A DNA stretch of 64,000 nt. Origin: Platanthera guangdongensis. Its lineage: Eukaryota > Streptophyta > Magnoliopsida > Asparagales > Orchidaceae. The stretch covers positions 108,819,213 through 108,883,212 of the forward strand of contig CM077163.1 of assembly GCA_039583875.1 (NCBI GenBank), in the 5' to 3' direction. Below the pieces are notes generated by a model, which searched no databases, was not told the origin of the DNA, and was given only the letters and a program-made list of their open reading frames with translations. Shown piece after piece: positions 42,644 through 54,462 of the stretch. Both the position numbers and the translations under genes were made by a program. Each line of letters starts with the position of its first letter. Position 1 is the first letter of the stretch.

Positions 42644-44351
42644 TGATAGTACGCTTTACAGTAAATTTTATTAAGGTATTTTCAGGATTTTAAAGCAAAT
42701 CATGTCTTGTAAAGTGCTTATTTTGATTCCCCTTTGTATATATTCTTATCGCTAATGTGTTTTTCTGCTTTTTGCAGGTTTTCACGACTTTCAGCCGAAT
42801 TTTGTTGTGACACACCCAAGGTCACGCCCTACCCGGGCGTGTACCTAGGGCGTGTAATCCAGAGGAATGAAGCAACTGGTCCGAAACTGCATTCCGTGGA
42901 AACTTAGTGTACACGCCCTCTGTCACGCCTGTGTCACATCCGACATGGGCGTGGTCCAGAGGCGTTTCCATAAGTTCCGAGGAATCGCCGTAACGCGCTC
43001 TTTTTTCCCGCTCCACCGTCGCACCGAATGTGTCACGCCCCAAGGTCATGCCCTACCCGGGCGTGACACATGGGCGTGTACTTCAACAACCACACCCATC
43101 AACTCCAGCAATTAATTTCAGCAAGAAAAAGTCGCACCGACCGGGTCACGCCCCAGGTACACGCCAGACCAGGGCGTGTCAGGGGGCGTGACCCATCCCG
43201 AAAAAATCTATAAATTCAGCCCTTTGCCAAGGGTTCAGGAGGCAGTTCTGAAGTGATAGGGGAGGTCCTTTCCCTTAGTTTACTTGTATTTCTTGTAATT
43301 TTCCATGTTTCCACTCTCCTTCCTCATTTCGAGCTTTGTAATCTAGCTTAGTTACTCTTATTTTGTATTATTTGTTGTAACTGCTTAGTAGCTTAGGGCA
43401 ATGTTTGCATAAATTTTTATTTCCGCACCTGTAATCTTTCATTTTCAAGTTGTAGTTCTCTTTCAGTGCTAATAAAAAGTTTGTCGTTTCCTCTCTTTCT
43501 CAACGCATTTCTATTCTTCTCTCTTTCCCCTTTTCACCATGATTAACTAATCCTCCTATAGTCAATCTTGATGATCTGAGGTTTGAGTTGATTATGTTAT
43601 GATGCTCTAGTTTTCTTTTTTCTTTGTAAGGCTTATACCTTGATTTACTCTTGATTTAACTTTGCTTGGAGATATATTATCGATATATATTTTCCATCAT
43701 TAGCTTTCATTCTTGGCTAGACGAGAGGACGATGGTTTGAAGTGAGCACTCAAGAGTGAAGAGATTTGTATGCACCCCTCGAGAGAGGTGGGCGTTAAAT
43801 CTCCTGGATTGGAGTGAAATCCAATAACGGGGTTCACAGCATAAGGCGGGTTTTAGGTCTCCGATTCGGACGAGAGTTCGGTCAGAACTTCCTAAACTCA
43901 GATGGGCATGACTTCGAGAGAAGCATGTTCTTGCTTTTAGAACCTCCGTGGTCAAGGTCTCTTGCCTTATTAATTTAAAAAGTTTATTATTGCATCCTTT
44001 GATCAAGTTAAGCTGAGGTGATTCTCGATCGAGTACTATCGCTTAATTACCATTTAGCTTTTCTCTAATTTGCAAGTAAAACATTCTCACTTCTCTAATT
44101 CAGTAAGCAACCCCAAAACAACTTTTATTCGATAAGATAATAGTAACTCCTTGAAGTAGAAGCACTCAAATCGTCCCGGGTAATACGACCCTGATATGAA
44201 ACTTAATATCCTATACTATATGCGATAAGGTACACTTGCCTTCATCGAATATAGAATCGAAGAACATCTCACAATCACACATTCACCTTCTCCCTCCTTA
44301 ACTTTGTCCTCTCCACGTATAACCCCTTCTCTGCTAAATAATTTTATATCA
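42644..44351 (+). repeat. 5' LTR of Athila element H
   Basis: 1708-bp LTR, TGATAGTACGC to TTTTATATCA. At 42810-43200 it carries an array of GGTCACGCCCTACCCGGGCGTG-like palindromes, similar in motif to the Tekay LTR array. After about 43205 (TCTATAAATTC, a possible TATA box) it becomes AT- and T-rich. Confidence 0.87.
42810..43200. repeat. ACACGCCC / GGGCGTGT palindromic array in the Athila LTR
   Basis: Repeated GTCACGCCC, GGGCGTGTA and ACACGCC stretches in inverted pairs, just upstream of a possible TATA box (TATAAATTC, near 43207). The motif is close to those in the Tekay LTR and solo LTR although the element is of another lineage. Confidence 0.8.
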
Positions 44352-44357
44352 AGTTTT

Positions 44358-44375
44358 TGGCACCGTTGTCGGGGA
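44358..44375 (+). other. Athila primer binding site (Asp tRNA type)
   Basis: TGGCACCGTTGTCGGGGA, six bases after the LTR end. It differs by two transitions from the complement of plant Asp tRNA 3' ends, the usual Athila primer. Confidence 0.9.
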
Positions 44376-44495
44376 CAAATGTTTTGATATTTTGAAAAAA
44401 GGATAACTATTAATTTTATCTTTTTCCTTTTTTTTTCTTTTTCTCGCTCTCATATCGGTTTTATCTCTCCCCCACCTTTCTCTCTCTTTAAGTGT

Positions 44496-45530
44496 ATGAC
44501 TCGAGAAAGCTCTTCGATTATTCCTTTTGATCCTGAGATAGAGCGCACTGCTTTGCGTCGCCTCCGTTCTCGTGACCAGGAATCGCATTTAGGAATCGAA
44601 GAGTCGACCGGGGACACTGCCACAGAAACGATGGATCTTAATCCGCCCAACCCAAATGAGGTCCAGCAAAGGACTATGTCCTATTATGCGCGGCCAAACC
44701 TGGAGGGTACACAATCAAGTATTGTTCGCCCCACATTGGTGAACAATAACTTTGAGATCAAGTCCAGCATCAGCCAAATGGTGCAGCAGTCGGTAACCTT
44801 CGATGGTCTCCTGGACGAGGATCCAAATTGTCACATTGCGAATTTTCTTGAAATTTGTGTTACTTTTAAAATCAATGGAGTCTCAGATGATGCCATTCGA
44901 TTGCGTCTCTTCCCTTTCTCTTTGAGGTCAAAGGCCAAGCAGTGGCTGAGCTCTCTTCCTAGAGGGTCCATCACTACGTGGGCCGAGATGGCAGGGAAAT
45001 TTCTTACCAAGTATTTCCCGCATGCGAAGACCGCCAAATTGCACACGGATATTGCATCCTTCATGCAAATAGACTCGGAGACTCTCTACGATACATGGGA
45101 GCGCTTAAAGGAGCTATTGCGAAGGTGCCCACACCACGCGCTTCCAAATTGGCAACAAGTACAAATATTTTATAACGGCTTAAATTCCATAACAAGGCAA
45201 ATGATCGACGCGGCCGCTGGGGGAACACTAAATAACAAAACCCCAGAGGCCGCTCAGGAACTTTTTGAGGAAATGGCTATGAATTCGTATCAATGGAATG
45301 CGCCCCGGGTGCGGGCTAACAAACCAGCGGGAGTCTTTGAAATTGACGCTACTTTGAATCTTGCCCTCCAAGTTGAGCGGTTAACAAAGCAGGTGGCAGA
45401 GATGACTGCTTCCTCTGCCACTCCTCCTTGGTTTAATAATTATAATAACTTTGCTTTTACAGAAGAGCATGTTGACTTCAAGGGAAATGCTCCACGACCC
45501 TCCTATAACACGAACAACGCACCTACAATA
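44496..45530 (+). pseudogene. gag: Athila H Gag
   Basis: ATG at 44496 (MTRESSSIIPFDPEIERTALRR). The Athila Gag core is well kept: FDGLLDEDPNCHIANFLEIC, LFPFSLRSKAKQWLSSLP, WAEMAGKFLTKYFPHAKTAKL, YDTWERLKELLRRCPHHALP, FYNGLNSITRQMIDAAAGG and NNKTPEAAQELFEEMA. Near 45520 the frame shifts: the expected continuation (NTYNVGYRSHPNFSWSNQ) is read in the frame that runs on from 45542. This frame ends at 45641 as a shadow. No zinc knuckle was noticed. Confidence 0.88.
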
Positions 45531-48310
45531 ACACTTACAATGTGGGTTATAGGAGCCATCCGAATTTCTCATGGAGCAACCAAGGAAATGCTCAACGCCC
45601 CCATAACCACCCTCATAATCATAGCCAAACATTTAATCTAGCTCCCCCCTTAAACTTAAATCCACCTGGTTTCCAACCGCAACAGGCAAAGCCCTCTTCA
45701 CTTGAAGAGGACTTTGCCAAATACGTTGCTACAAATGAAATAAATATCAGGAATATTGCTGGGTCCATCAAAAACATGGAAAACCAAGTGGGACGGCTAG
45801 CCAAGATAATCTCCGATCGGCAACAAGGAGCTTTTCCAGGCAATACCGAGCAAAATCCAAGAGAAAGTGCAAACTCCATTACCCTCCGCAGTGGAAAAGA
45901 AGTTGCCATACCAAGTGAACCTATGGTACCTCTCGCTTCTCCTCTCTCTCCTCCTGTTATTTTAGCTTCAAATTTGCCTACTACGCCTATGCCACATGCA
46001 TCTAATTCAAAATTACCGTATCCGTCTAAACTTAAAAATGAACGCGCCGAAGAAAGTTACAAAACATTTTTAGAAATTCTAAAACAAATTCATATAAACG
46101 TGCCGTTCTGCGAGGCTATCTCTCAAATGCCGAAATACGCGAAATATCTCAAGGAGCTCCTATCAAATAAGAAAAAGCTCGAGGATATTTCGCATATTTC
46201 CTTAAATGCAGAATGCTCCGCGGTTGTGCTCAACAAATTACCCCGCAAAGTGAATGACCCGGGAAGGTTCTCCATCCCGTGCCTATTCGGTAATTCGTTG
46301 GTCAAACATGCATTGGCGGACTTGGGAGCAAGCATAAATCTCATGCCCTTTTCGCTTTTTAAAAAATTAGGTCTAGGATCTCCGAACCCCACTCGTATGA
46401 GCATTCAGCTAGCCGATCGTTCTGTGAAATATCCGATAAGGATTGTGGAGGATGTCTTGGTCATGGTGGAGAAATTCATCTTTCCAGTGGATTTTGTCAT
46501 CCTAGACATAGAAGAGGATGCCGATGTACCCCTGATACTCGGCCGCCCCTTCCTTGTCACCTCCTGCGCTATTATTGATGTTAGTGATGGAAAGCTCCTC
46601 CTTCGGGTTGGAGATAATGAAATCACTTTCAGCATTAATCCCTCCATGCGTAACACCCTAGAGCAAGATGATTCCTACTTTTATCTAGAAGAATTATTCG
46701 AAAATGAATTTTTTGTGCCTTTTGAATTAGTTTCTTCACCATTTGATGAATCTCTTATCACTGAGCTCTTCTGCTTAGAGGAAGTCTCTCGCACTACCCT
46801 CCCTGAATCGCTTCCCATGGACACCATAAAATTCAAAACCTCTTACGAGGAACCACCCATATTGGAGCTTAAGAAACTCCCCCCTCATCTGCTGTATCTT
46901 TTCCTCGAAAATGACTCTAAGCTACCGGTTATTATCTCCTCGAATCTGAGCAACTCAGAAATTTCTGAGTTGACTCTAGTTTTGCAAAATCACCGCCATG
47001 CAATTGCATGGCAGTTATCCGATATTAAGGGGATTAGCCCATCATTCTGTACACATAAGAATTTCTTAGATAATAACTTTCGTAGTACTATCCAGCCCCA
47101 ACGATGTTTAAATCCAAACATGAAGGACGTCGTGAAGACTGAGGTTATTAAACTTCTAGATGCGGGAATTATCTATCCCATCTGCGATAGTACTTGGGTA
47201 AGCCCAGTCCAGGTCATGCCAAAGAAAGGCGGGGTCACGGTAGTGGCCAATGAAAATAATGAATTAATTCCAACCCGTACTATTACGGGTTGGCGGATGT
47301 GCATTGATTACCGCAAACTCAATGATGCCACCCGAAAAGACCACTTCCCGCTCCCCTTTATCAACCAAATTTTAGAACGACTTTCCGGTCACTCCTTCTA
47401 CTGCTTTCTCGACGGTCTCTCAGGGTACCTCCAAATCCCTATTTCACCTGAAGACCAAGAGAAGACTACCTTTACCTGTCCCTTTGGCAACTTCGCTTAC
47501 AGACGGATGCCATTTGGTTTATGTAATGCGCCAGCTACATTTCAGCGATGTATACTGGCGATATTCGACGAGTTGGTAGAAGAAGTGATGGAGGTTTTCA
47601 TGGATGACTTCTCGGTGTTTGGTAGTTCTTTTGCAAATTGTTTAAAAAATCTCGAGCGCGTGTTGATTCGTTGTGAGGAAACTAACTTAGCCCTCAACTG
47701 GGAGAAATATCATTTTATGGTCCGAGAGGGATTAGTCCTCGGCCATAAGATTTCGGGCAAGGGGATCGAGGTCGACCGGGCCAAGATCGAAAGTATTGAA
47801 AAGCTCCCCCCTCCAACGAATATTAAAGCCATTCGTAGTTTTCTTAGGCACGCGGGATTTTATCGGCGTTTTATCCAAAAATTTTCCAAAATAACAAAGC
47901 CGATAACCCATCTTCTCGAGAAAGAGTCAGCTTTCAATTTTAACAACGATTGTCTTCTTGCTTTCAATTTAATAAAAGAAAAATTAGTAAACTCTAGAAT
48001 TCTAGTTGCTCCGGATTGGTCGCTCCCTTTCGAAATCATGTGCGATGCTAGTGACACTGCGGTGGGCGCGGTCTTAGGCCAGCGAGTGGATAAATTCTTC
48101 CACCCGATTTATTATGCAAGCAAGACACTCACGTCTGCACAGGCCAACTACACCACCACCGAGAAAGAGCTCCTAGCAATTGTTTTTGCCTTTGATAAGT
48201 TTAGGTCTTATATCACCCTCTCCAAAGTAATCGTCTTTACGGATCACTCAGCTCTTCATTTTTTATTTAGCAAAGCGGACGCAAAGCCCGCCTTTTTCGA
48301 TGGATCCTCC
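45531..48310 (+). pseudogene. pol: Athila H Gag C-terminus, protease, RT and RNase H
   Basis: Long open frame covering the end of Gag (SSLEEDFAKYVATNEINIRNI, IMPLIED linker IISDRQQGAFPGNTEQNP), the aspartic protease (HALADLGASINLMPFSLFKKLGLG, with Leu-Gly in place of Thr-Gly), RT (WRMCIDYRKLND, active site FMDDFSVFG near 47597-47623, YRRFIQKFSK) and RNase H (MCDASDTAVGAVLGQ, TTEKELLAIVFAF, FTDHSALHF). The expected transition [13 protein letters not shown] is reached only by changing frame near 48290, where one extra C appears to have been gained. One ancestral polyprotein with two frameshifts is the simplest reading. Confidence 0.88.
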
Positions 48311-48312
48311 TC

Positions 48313-49773
48313 TTGCAGGAGTTTGATTTAGAAATCAGGGACAAAAGAAGGGCCGAAAATTTGGCGGCCGACCATTTATCTCGTTTAGAAATCCCTGCCA
48401 GCGAAATATTAGTGGAAGCCAACATTAACGATAAATTCCCTGAAGAGCGCCTCTTCGCTCTCAAAAATTCAAAAGATTATCCCGTGCCCTGGTTCGCCAA
48501 CTTTGCCAATTATTTAGTGGCTCGGGTCTTGCCAAAGGAATTCTCGGGCCAGAAAAAGAAGAAATTCTTTTCTGATTTAAAGAATTACTGTTGGGAAGAC
48601 CCTTTATTATTCAGAATCTGTGCGGATCAGGCAGCCCAGCGTTGCGTTTCGAGTGAGGAAGGAGTGCAAATATTGGGACATTGCCATGAAGGACCAACAG
48701 GTGGTCATTATCAAGCGAACCGCACCACAAGAAAGGTGCTGGAGGCGGGTTTCTATTGGCCCATGCTATTCAAGGATTCTCACACCCTAGTGAGTACTTG
48801 CGATAGTTGCCAGCGGGCAGGCAATATCTCACGGCGGGACGAGATGCCTCAAAATATTTTCCTCGAATGTGAAATCTTCGATCTTTGGGGCATCGACTTC
48901 ATTGGCTCCCTTCCTCCCTCTTATCAAAATAAATACATTCTCGTAGTTGTCGACTATGTATCAAGGTGGATGGAAGCGCAAGCTCTCCCCACCAACGATG
49001 CACGAGTCATTGTAAAATTTCTAAAACAATTATTCTCTCGATTTGGCACGCCACGCGCTATAATTAGTGATAGGGGAACTCATTTCTGCAATAGCCAGTT
49101 TGCCAAAATTTTGGCAAAATATGGAGTAATGCACAAACTTTCCACCTCCTATCACCCCCAGACGAGCGGTCAAGTCGAGGTTATTAATCGAGAATTGAAA
49201 CGTATTTTAGAGAAAACCGTATCCTTAAACAGGAAGGATTGGGCACTAAACCTAGATGATGCCCTATGGGCCTATCGAACGACATATAAGACAGCCATCG
49301 GCTGCACGCCGTATCGATTGGTTTATGGTAAGGCTTGCCACCTTCCAATTGAGTTAGAGCACCGTGCGTTTTGGGCCCTCAAAACATTAAATCTAGATCC
49401 CACCCTAACCGCCGAACAGCATAAATTTCAGCTCAATGAACTCGACAAATGGAGGGCGAATGCTTACGAGAGTAATAGGCTTTATAAAGAGCGAACAAAG
49501 TTCTACCATGACAAAAATATTAAATTTCCTAAATCTTTTTCGCCGGGCGATCTCGTCCTTCTTTATAACTCTCGGCTTCGCCTCTTTCCAGGTAAATTAA
49601 AATCACGATGGTCGGGCCCCTTTATTGTTAAAGAGGCTTGGCCATATGGGACGGTTCTCATTTCGCACCCGGATAAGGGTGAATTCAAGGTAAATGGTCA
49701 GCGATTAAAACTCTATTTGCCTAACGATTTACTTCCTCCTGTGACGGAACAATTACTGTTATCGAACTCATGA
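48313..49773 (+). CDS. Athila H RNase H end and integrase
   Basis: Open frame of 486 codons, starting inside pol because of the frameshift and not a true gene start. It holds [11 protein letters not shown] (end of RNase H), the integrase zinc domain ([28 protein letters not shown]), the catalytic core with Asp in [10 protein letters not shown], Asp in IISDRGTHF and Glu in [10 protein letters not shown], then [31 protein letters not shown], a conserved Athila block, and the C-terminal domain ([29 protein letters not shown]). All three catalytic residues are present. Stop TGA at 49771-49773. Confidence 0.88.
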   Translation: MQEFDLEIRDKRRAENLAADHLSRLEIPASEILVEANINDKFPEERLFALKNSKDYPVPWFANFANYLVARVLPKEFSGQKKKKFFSDLKNYCWEDPLLFRICADQAAQRCVSSEEGVQILGHCHEGPTGGHYQANRTTRKVLEAGFYWPMLFKDSHTLVSTCDSCQRAGNISRRDEMPQNIFLECEIFDLWGIDFIGSLPPSYQNKYILVVVDYVSRWMEAQALPTNDARVIVKFLKQLFSRFGTPRAIISDRGTHFCNSQFAKILAKYGVMHKLSTSYHPQTSGQVEVINRELKRILEKTVSLNRKDWALNLDDALWAYRTTYKTAIGCTPYRLVYGKACHLPIELEHRAFWALKTLNLDPTLTAEQHKFQLNELDKWRANAYESNRLYKERTKFYHDKNIKFPKSFSPGDLVLLYNSRLRLFPGKLKSRWSGPFIVKEAWPYGTVLISHPDKGEFKVNGQRLKLYLPNDLLPPVTEQLLLSNS

Positions 49774-50610
49774 ACTATTTTGTTTCTCCTTCATTTGGAT
49801 TGTAATAATTTAAGACTTCTTATTGTTGGACAATATTCTTTTTTTCGAGCTCAAACGACCTTTATAAACAAAGGGCGCTCTTGGGAGGCAACCCAAATCA
49901 TTTTTCTATTTTCTTTATTCTACACTTTTTGCCCCGGACGGCTCCACAAGTTGAGGCTTCTAAAATCACCGCCGCCAATGCTGTTAAATCCATCACAAAG
50001 TCCAACAGAAGACCTTTCTTGAAGATTCAAAGCACAAGCATGGGGGAGCGGCATCACTCAGCATTTGCTGCAAAATAAAACCGGGGAAGTACCTGTTTTT
50101 CAATTCTATCTTTCATTTCTGTACTTTAATTTTCTCTCGTTCTCTAACCTCCTTCTCCATTGAGGACAATTTAGATTTTAAGCTTCGGGGAGGACTTCCT
50201 CTTTCTTTTTGCTTTTTGTAAATATCTTTTACTTTTTGTAAATAAAATCAAAAATATATATATATAGCTGCATTTTGGTATTTCAATAGTATCTCATGTT
50301 TGTGTTTTGTTTTTCTCAAAATTCTTTATAAAAAATGTAGGTAATTATAATTTTTCTAATCATTTTTTTAATCATATTTCACAAGTAAAATGTTGGTCAT
50401 GCTGTGTTTCTAATTCACGGTAGCATGTTAAGGTGAAATACTTCTCTAAAACGCGCATTTATATTATGGTTTTCCGTTCTTTATTTTCTTTACTTTCCCT
50501 AAAATTCATCATCCACTATTTTCCTTTTCGTTTTTAGATAATTTTTATAAGGACAACTTTTGAATAACGTAGTAGATATGAACGATCCAAGTCACCTATT
50601 ATTTTTATTT
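49774..50610 (+). other. Athila H 3' noncoding region
   Basis: No env-like ORF. The palindrome TTGGGAGGCAACCCAA at 49881-49896 and the GAGGACAATTTAGATTTTAAGC stretch with a polypurine-like CGGGGAGGA (50186-50194) are the usual Athila landmarks downstream of pol. From 50195 to about 50605 the sequence is AT-rich (including an AT-dinucleotide run near 50255-50265) with nothing I recognise, and no LTR follows. Confidence 0.7.
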
Positions 50611-51170
50611 TCAAGATAATTTCATCAATCTTCTTTTATTATCTAGGACTTGCTTTTTGAAATTTTTCAAATCTATTGGGATCTCCAAGTCGAATTCTTG
50701 AAGTAATATGATCCAACAAATAAGTCGCAACTTGGCATCCGGTTTAGAAAGGAGGTACTTCAAAGCGAAATGATCCGTAAAAACGATAACCTTAGAAAGA
50801 GTGATGTAGGGTCGGAATTTATCAAAAGCAAAAATGACAGCTAAGAGCTCCTTTTCATTTGTAGTGTAATTTTCTTGCGCTGAATTAAGCGTTTTGCTAA
50901 CGTAATAGATTGGGTGGAAATTCATAGCTATATGTTGTCCTAGTACCGCACCGACCGCAAAACTACTTGCGTCGCACATAATTTCAAATGGTAAATCCCA
51001 AAATGGGGCGATCATAATCGGAGCATTTATATGTTTGGATTTAATTAAGTCGAACGCCGCTAAACAAGCATCGTCAAAAACAAAAGGAGCGTCTTTCTCG
51101 AGAAGGTCGGTGAGAGGCTTAGTAATTTTTGAAAAGTCCTTAATAAATCTTCGATAAAAACCCGCATGCC
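50611..51170 (-). pseudogene. Athila element I: RNase H
   Basis: Minus strand. RNase H landmarks FEIMCDASSFAVGAVLGQH, YVSKTLNSAQENYTTNEKELLAVIFAFDKFR, VIVFTDHFALKYLLSKPDAK and LLQEFDLEI are clear. The coding then stops; integrase is absent. The link to RT (51015-51170) is out of frame with what precedes it. This element is tail to tail with H. Confidence 0.87.
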
Positions 51171-52364
51171 CTAAAAATCTTCTTGTCGCTTTGATATTCG
51201 TAGGCGCGGTAACTTTTCAATTACTTCGATTTTTGCCTTGTCCACTTCAATTCCCTTAGCGGAAATTTTGTGGTCAAGGACTAAGCCTTCACGTACCATA
51301 AAGTGGTACTTTTCCCAATTTAAAATTAGATTTGTTTCTTCGCAGTGTTTTAAAACTTTTCCTAAATTCTTTAAACATAACTCAAACGAGTCGCCAAAAA
51401 CCGAGATGTCGTCCATAAACACTTCCATAATGTTTTCTACATATTTATCGAAAATGGCCAACATGCACTGCTGAAAGGTAGCTGGTGCGTTGCATAGCCC
51501 GAAAGGTATCCTACGGTAGGTAAACATTCTGAAAGGGCAAGTGAATGTTGTCTTCTCTTGGTCCTCGGGTGCAATAGGGATTTGGAAGTATCCCGAAAGA
51601 CCGTCGAGAAAACAATAAAAACTATGCCCGGATAAGCGTTCTAAAATTTGATCGATAAAGGGAAGGGGGAAGTGATCTTTATGAGTGGCATCATTTAATT
51701 TGCGGTAATCGATGCACATCCTCCATCCCATTACCGTACTAGTTGGAATTAAATCATTATTTTCATTTGTTACCACCGTGATACCACCCTTCTTAGGTAC
51801 AACCTGAACCGGACTTACCCACTTACTATCGGAAATAGGATAGATTATCCCCGCATCTAATAACTTAAGAACCTCGCCCTTCACAACCTCTTTCATATTA
51901 GGATTAAGACGACGTTGAGGTTGGACTATATCCTTAGAATTATTTTCAAAAAATATTTTGTGGGTGCAAAAGGAGGGGCTTATCCCAGGAATATCAGAAA
52001 TTTGCCACGCTATAGCTCGACGATGCTTTTGTAGTAGTTCGATCAATTGATCGTTTTTGGATTGAGAAAGCAAAGCCGAGATTATAACTGGCAATTTAGA
52101 ATTTTGTTCAAAAAAGGCATATTTGAGATGTTCGGGAAGGAGTTTTAGTTCTAAGTTGGGTGGTTCATCGTAAGAGTTCTTTAAAACCTTTTCATTTTCA
52201 AAGATAATATTTTCATAATTTTTTTGTTTAAACACTGGTTCATTTGCAAAGTTGGCTTGCGCGGACATAACCGTGTCTTCAAAAACATTTGTAAAAAAAA
52301 TCAGAAAAAAAGGAAGAAAAATCATTGGAAGAAACATTTGAAAGAGAAAGAGAGGCGTCTTCAT
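51171..52364 (-). pseudogene. Athila element I: reverse transcriptase
   Basis: Minus-strand open frame of 397 codons. It includes the linker (NSYDEPPNLELKLLPEHLKYAFFEQ), CTHKIFFENN, YPISDSKWVSPVQVVPKKGG, WRMCIDYRKLND, the active site FMDDISVFGDSF and VLDHKISAKGIEVDKAKIE. Frames shift near 51190-51245, at KLPRL. Wording is close to H but clearly diverged, so I is an independent insertion. Confidence 0.88.
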
Positions 52365-52989
52365 TTAAAACATCAAGGAAGAAACATGAGTTTTCATTTT
52401 CTAAAGAATTTTTAATGCATTGATTTATTGAAAACGTCACCTCGTCATCTCCCACATGAAGCAATAGTTTTTTGTTACTTACATCGATGACCGCATGAGA
52501 GGTGGCTAGGAAGGGACGACCAAGGATAAGGGGGACCTCGACGTCTTCTTCAATATCAAGAATGACAAAATCCACCGGGAAGATGAATTTGTCGACCTTC
52601 ACTAGCACATCCTCAACGATACCTAACGGATACTTAATCGATCGATCAGCCAATTGAATGCTCATACGTGTAGGGCTAAGAGTGCCCAATCTTAGCTTTT
52701 TAAACAATGAAAAAGACATCAAGTTGATGCTCGCACCTAAATCCGCTAGCGCGTGCTTTACAAAAAGATCACCAAAAACGCAAGGAATCGAAAAACTACT
52801 CAGATCATTTATCTTTTTAGGAAGATTGGAATTTTTTATGACCATCGAGCATTCTTCATTTAACGTAACATGAGATAAGTTTTCTAATTTCTTTTTGCTC
52901 GTTAACAGGTCCTTAAGATATTTAGCGTATTTTGGCATTTGGCTAATCGCTTCATGAAATGGTAAATTGATAGGAATTTGTTTAAACAT
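52279..52989 (-). pseudogene. Athila element I: protease region
   Basis: Minus-strand frame from MFKQIPINLPFHEAISQMPKYAKYLKDLL through HALADLGASINLMSFSLFKKL (the protease active-site block, with Leu-Gly as in H) to ILGRPFLATSHAVIDVSNKKLLLHVGDDEVTF. It overlaps the RT frame at its end because of a frame slip near 52290-52360. Confidence 0.87.
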
Positions 52990-53103
52990 TTCAAGAAAGC
53001 ATTGGTATTGATCATCTAGCTTATCTTTCCTAAGCTTAGCGGGGTAGGGAGGTGGCGGAAATTCTTTTAAAGTCTCGAGATCATTATTTTTAAAACCATC
53101 TTT

Positions 53104-53983
53104 TTATTTTTCCAAAATAGATGTTTCTTGTTCATTTTCAAAAATAGAGTTTTCTTTTCCAAAATTTTTATTAGTTATTTCTTCATCACTAATTTGTTCA
53201 GCAGTAGGAGAAGCAATCACCTTTGGCTCTTCCCTTGTGGTGGGCTCGTGAATTACTTTGCCGCTCCGAAGGGAAATCGCTTTTGCGTGCTCCCTTGGGT
53301 TTGGCTCAGTATTTGAGGGAATAATCCCAAGTGGCCTCTCGGAAATAATCTTTGCTAATTGACCAACCGTATTCTCTAAATTTTTCATTGAGCCTGTTAG
53401 ATTTCTAATGGTCGCTTCATTGGTGCTTATGTATCTTGAAAGCATTTCCTCCAAAGAGGAAGGTTTTTGAAAATGTTGATTTTGTTGTGGTGGTGGTGGT
53501 GGTGGAGTGAAATCGTGCGGTGGACGTGCGGCATTCGCGGGATTACTCCAAGAAAAATTTGGATGGTTACGCCATCCAGGGTGATATGAGTTTGAAGAAG
53601 AATTAAAATCAGGCGGAGCAGATAAATTAGAAAAAGCAGAAAGGTTCGAAGCATTATTTTGAGCATGCCTGGGTATGTTCCCCAGATAATCCACCTGCTC
53701 GGCAGCAGCAGCATTTGCATTTTCATATACCTGAGGGGAGGAGGCAGCAGTCATCTCTGAAATCTTCTTGTTCAGCATCTCCACTTACAGTGCCAGTTGC
53801 AATACAGAGTCCACTTTGTAGATACCTGCAGGTTTATTTGGGCGAGTCCTAGACGAGTTCCACTGGTAGGTGTTCGTCGTCATGTCCTCGATAAGCTCAA
53901 GAGCGGCTTCTGGAGTTTTGCGGTCCAAAGAACCAGGGGAAGCGACATCTATCATTTGCTTAGTCTCTTGATTTAGCCCATTG
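53104..53983 (-). pseudogene. gag: Athila element I: Gag C-terminal part
   Basis: Minus strand. From 53983 leftward comes the conserved block NGLNQETKQMIDVASPGSLDRKTPEAALELIEDM, then a TAA at about 53785 and the open frame 53784-53104 (HPNFSWSNPANAARPP, SSLEEMLSRYISTNEATIRNL, IISERPLGIIPSNTEPNPREHAKAISLRSG). A His-rich/Pro-rich stretch corresponds to a GGT repeat near 53487-53505. Everything upstream (N-terminal Gag, primer site, LTR) is missing, cut by the CACTA end at 53984. Confidence 0.86.
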
Positions 53984-54462
53984 CACTACTAGAAACTGGA
54001 CTTCTAGCCACGACAATTTGTCGTGGCAAAAGGTTAAAAACCGTGGCTAAAGACTTTTAGCCACGGCCTACCCACGGAAAATGAGCGTGGGCAATACTCG
54101 CGTGGCAAAAAGTATTTGCCACGTCGATTCCGTGGGGAAAGCTTTTTTGCCACGAACATTAGCCACGGATCCAAACCGTGGGCAAAGATCTAGAATACAG
54201 GACTTATTCCCACGGGTTCTTTACAGTGGTTAAAAGTCCCTTATTTGCCACGAATTCTTTGCCGTGGCTAAAATTTTTTTTTTGCAACGGATATTTCGGG
54301 GCAAATACTCCTTGAAATTTTTTTAAAAAAGTTATTACCACGGTTTGGAACCGTGGTAAATTTGTCCCTCATTTTTTAAAAAACTTTAGCTACGGAATTG
54401 TGCCGTGGCTAATAGTTGACTAATATTTTTTAAAAGAAAACGCCGCAAATTTCTAGTATATC
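53984..54462. mobile_element. CACTA (En/Spm-type) transposon terminal region
   Basis: CACTACTAGAAA at 53984 is the plant CACTA terminal motif. It is followed by some 430 bp of short inverted subterminal repeats with a CCACGG/CCGTGG core (GCCACGACAATTTGTCGTGGC, GTGGCTAAAGACTTTTAGCCAC and others), typical of CACTA ends where the transposase binds. Near 54450 is TTTCTAGTATA, resembling the inverse end TTTCTAGTAGTG but not matching at its last bases; it may be a decayed other terminus, making a short non-autonomous copy. No 3-bp target duplication could be confirmed. Confidence 0.7.

Larger units (their letters stand above)
42644..50600 (+). mobile_element. Athila-type Gypsy element H, 3' LTR missing
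   Basis: Gypsy element of the Athila lineage inserted in copia F. The 5' LTR (TGATAG...TATCA) is followed by the Asp-tRNA primer site, gag, protease, RT, RNase H and integrase in order, then a noncoding tail. The flank GTTCT at 42639-42643 should have a partner after the 3' LTR, but no second LTR was found before the minus-strand Athila copy I begins near 50605, so the right end is lost or rearranged. Two frame breaks (near 45520 and 48290) inactivate an otherwise well kept coding region. Confidence 0.9.

Noticed and set aside
49780..50078. An env-like ORF after Athila pol
   Set aside because: The frames are short, without signal peptide or transmembrane pattern, and overlap the noncoding landmark TTGGGAGGCAACCCAA.
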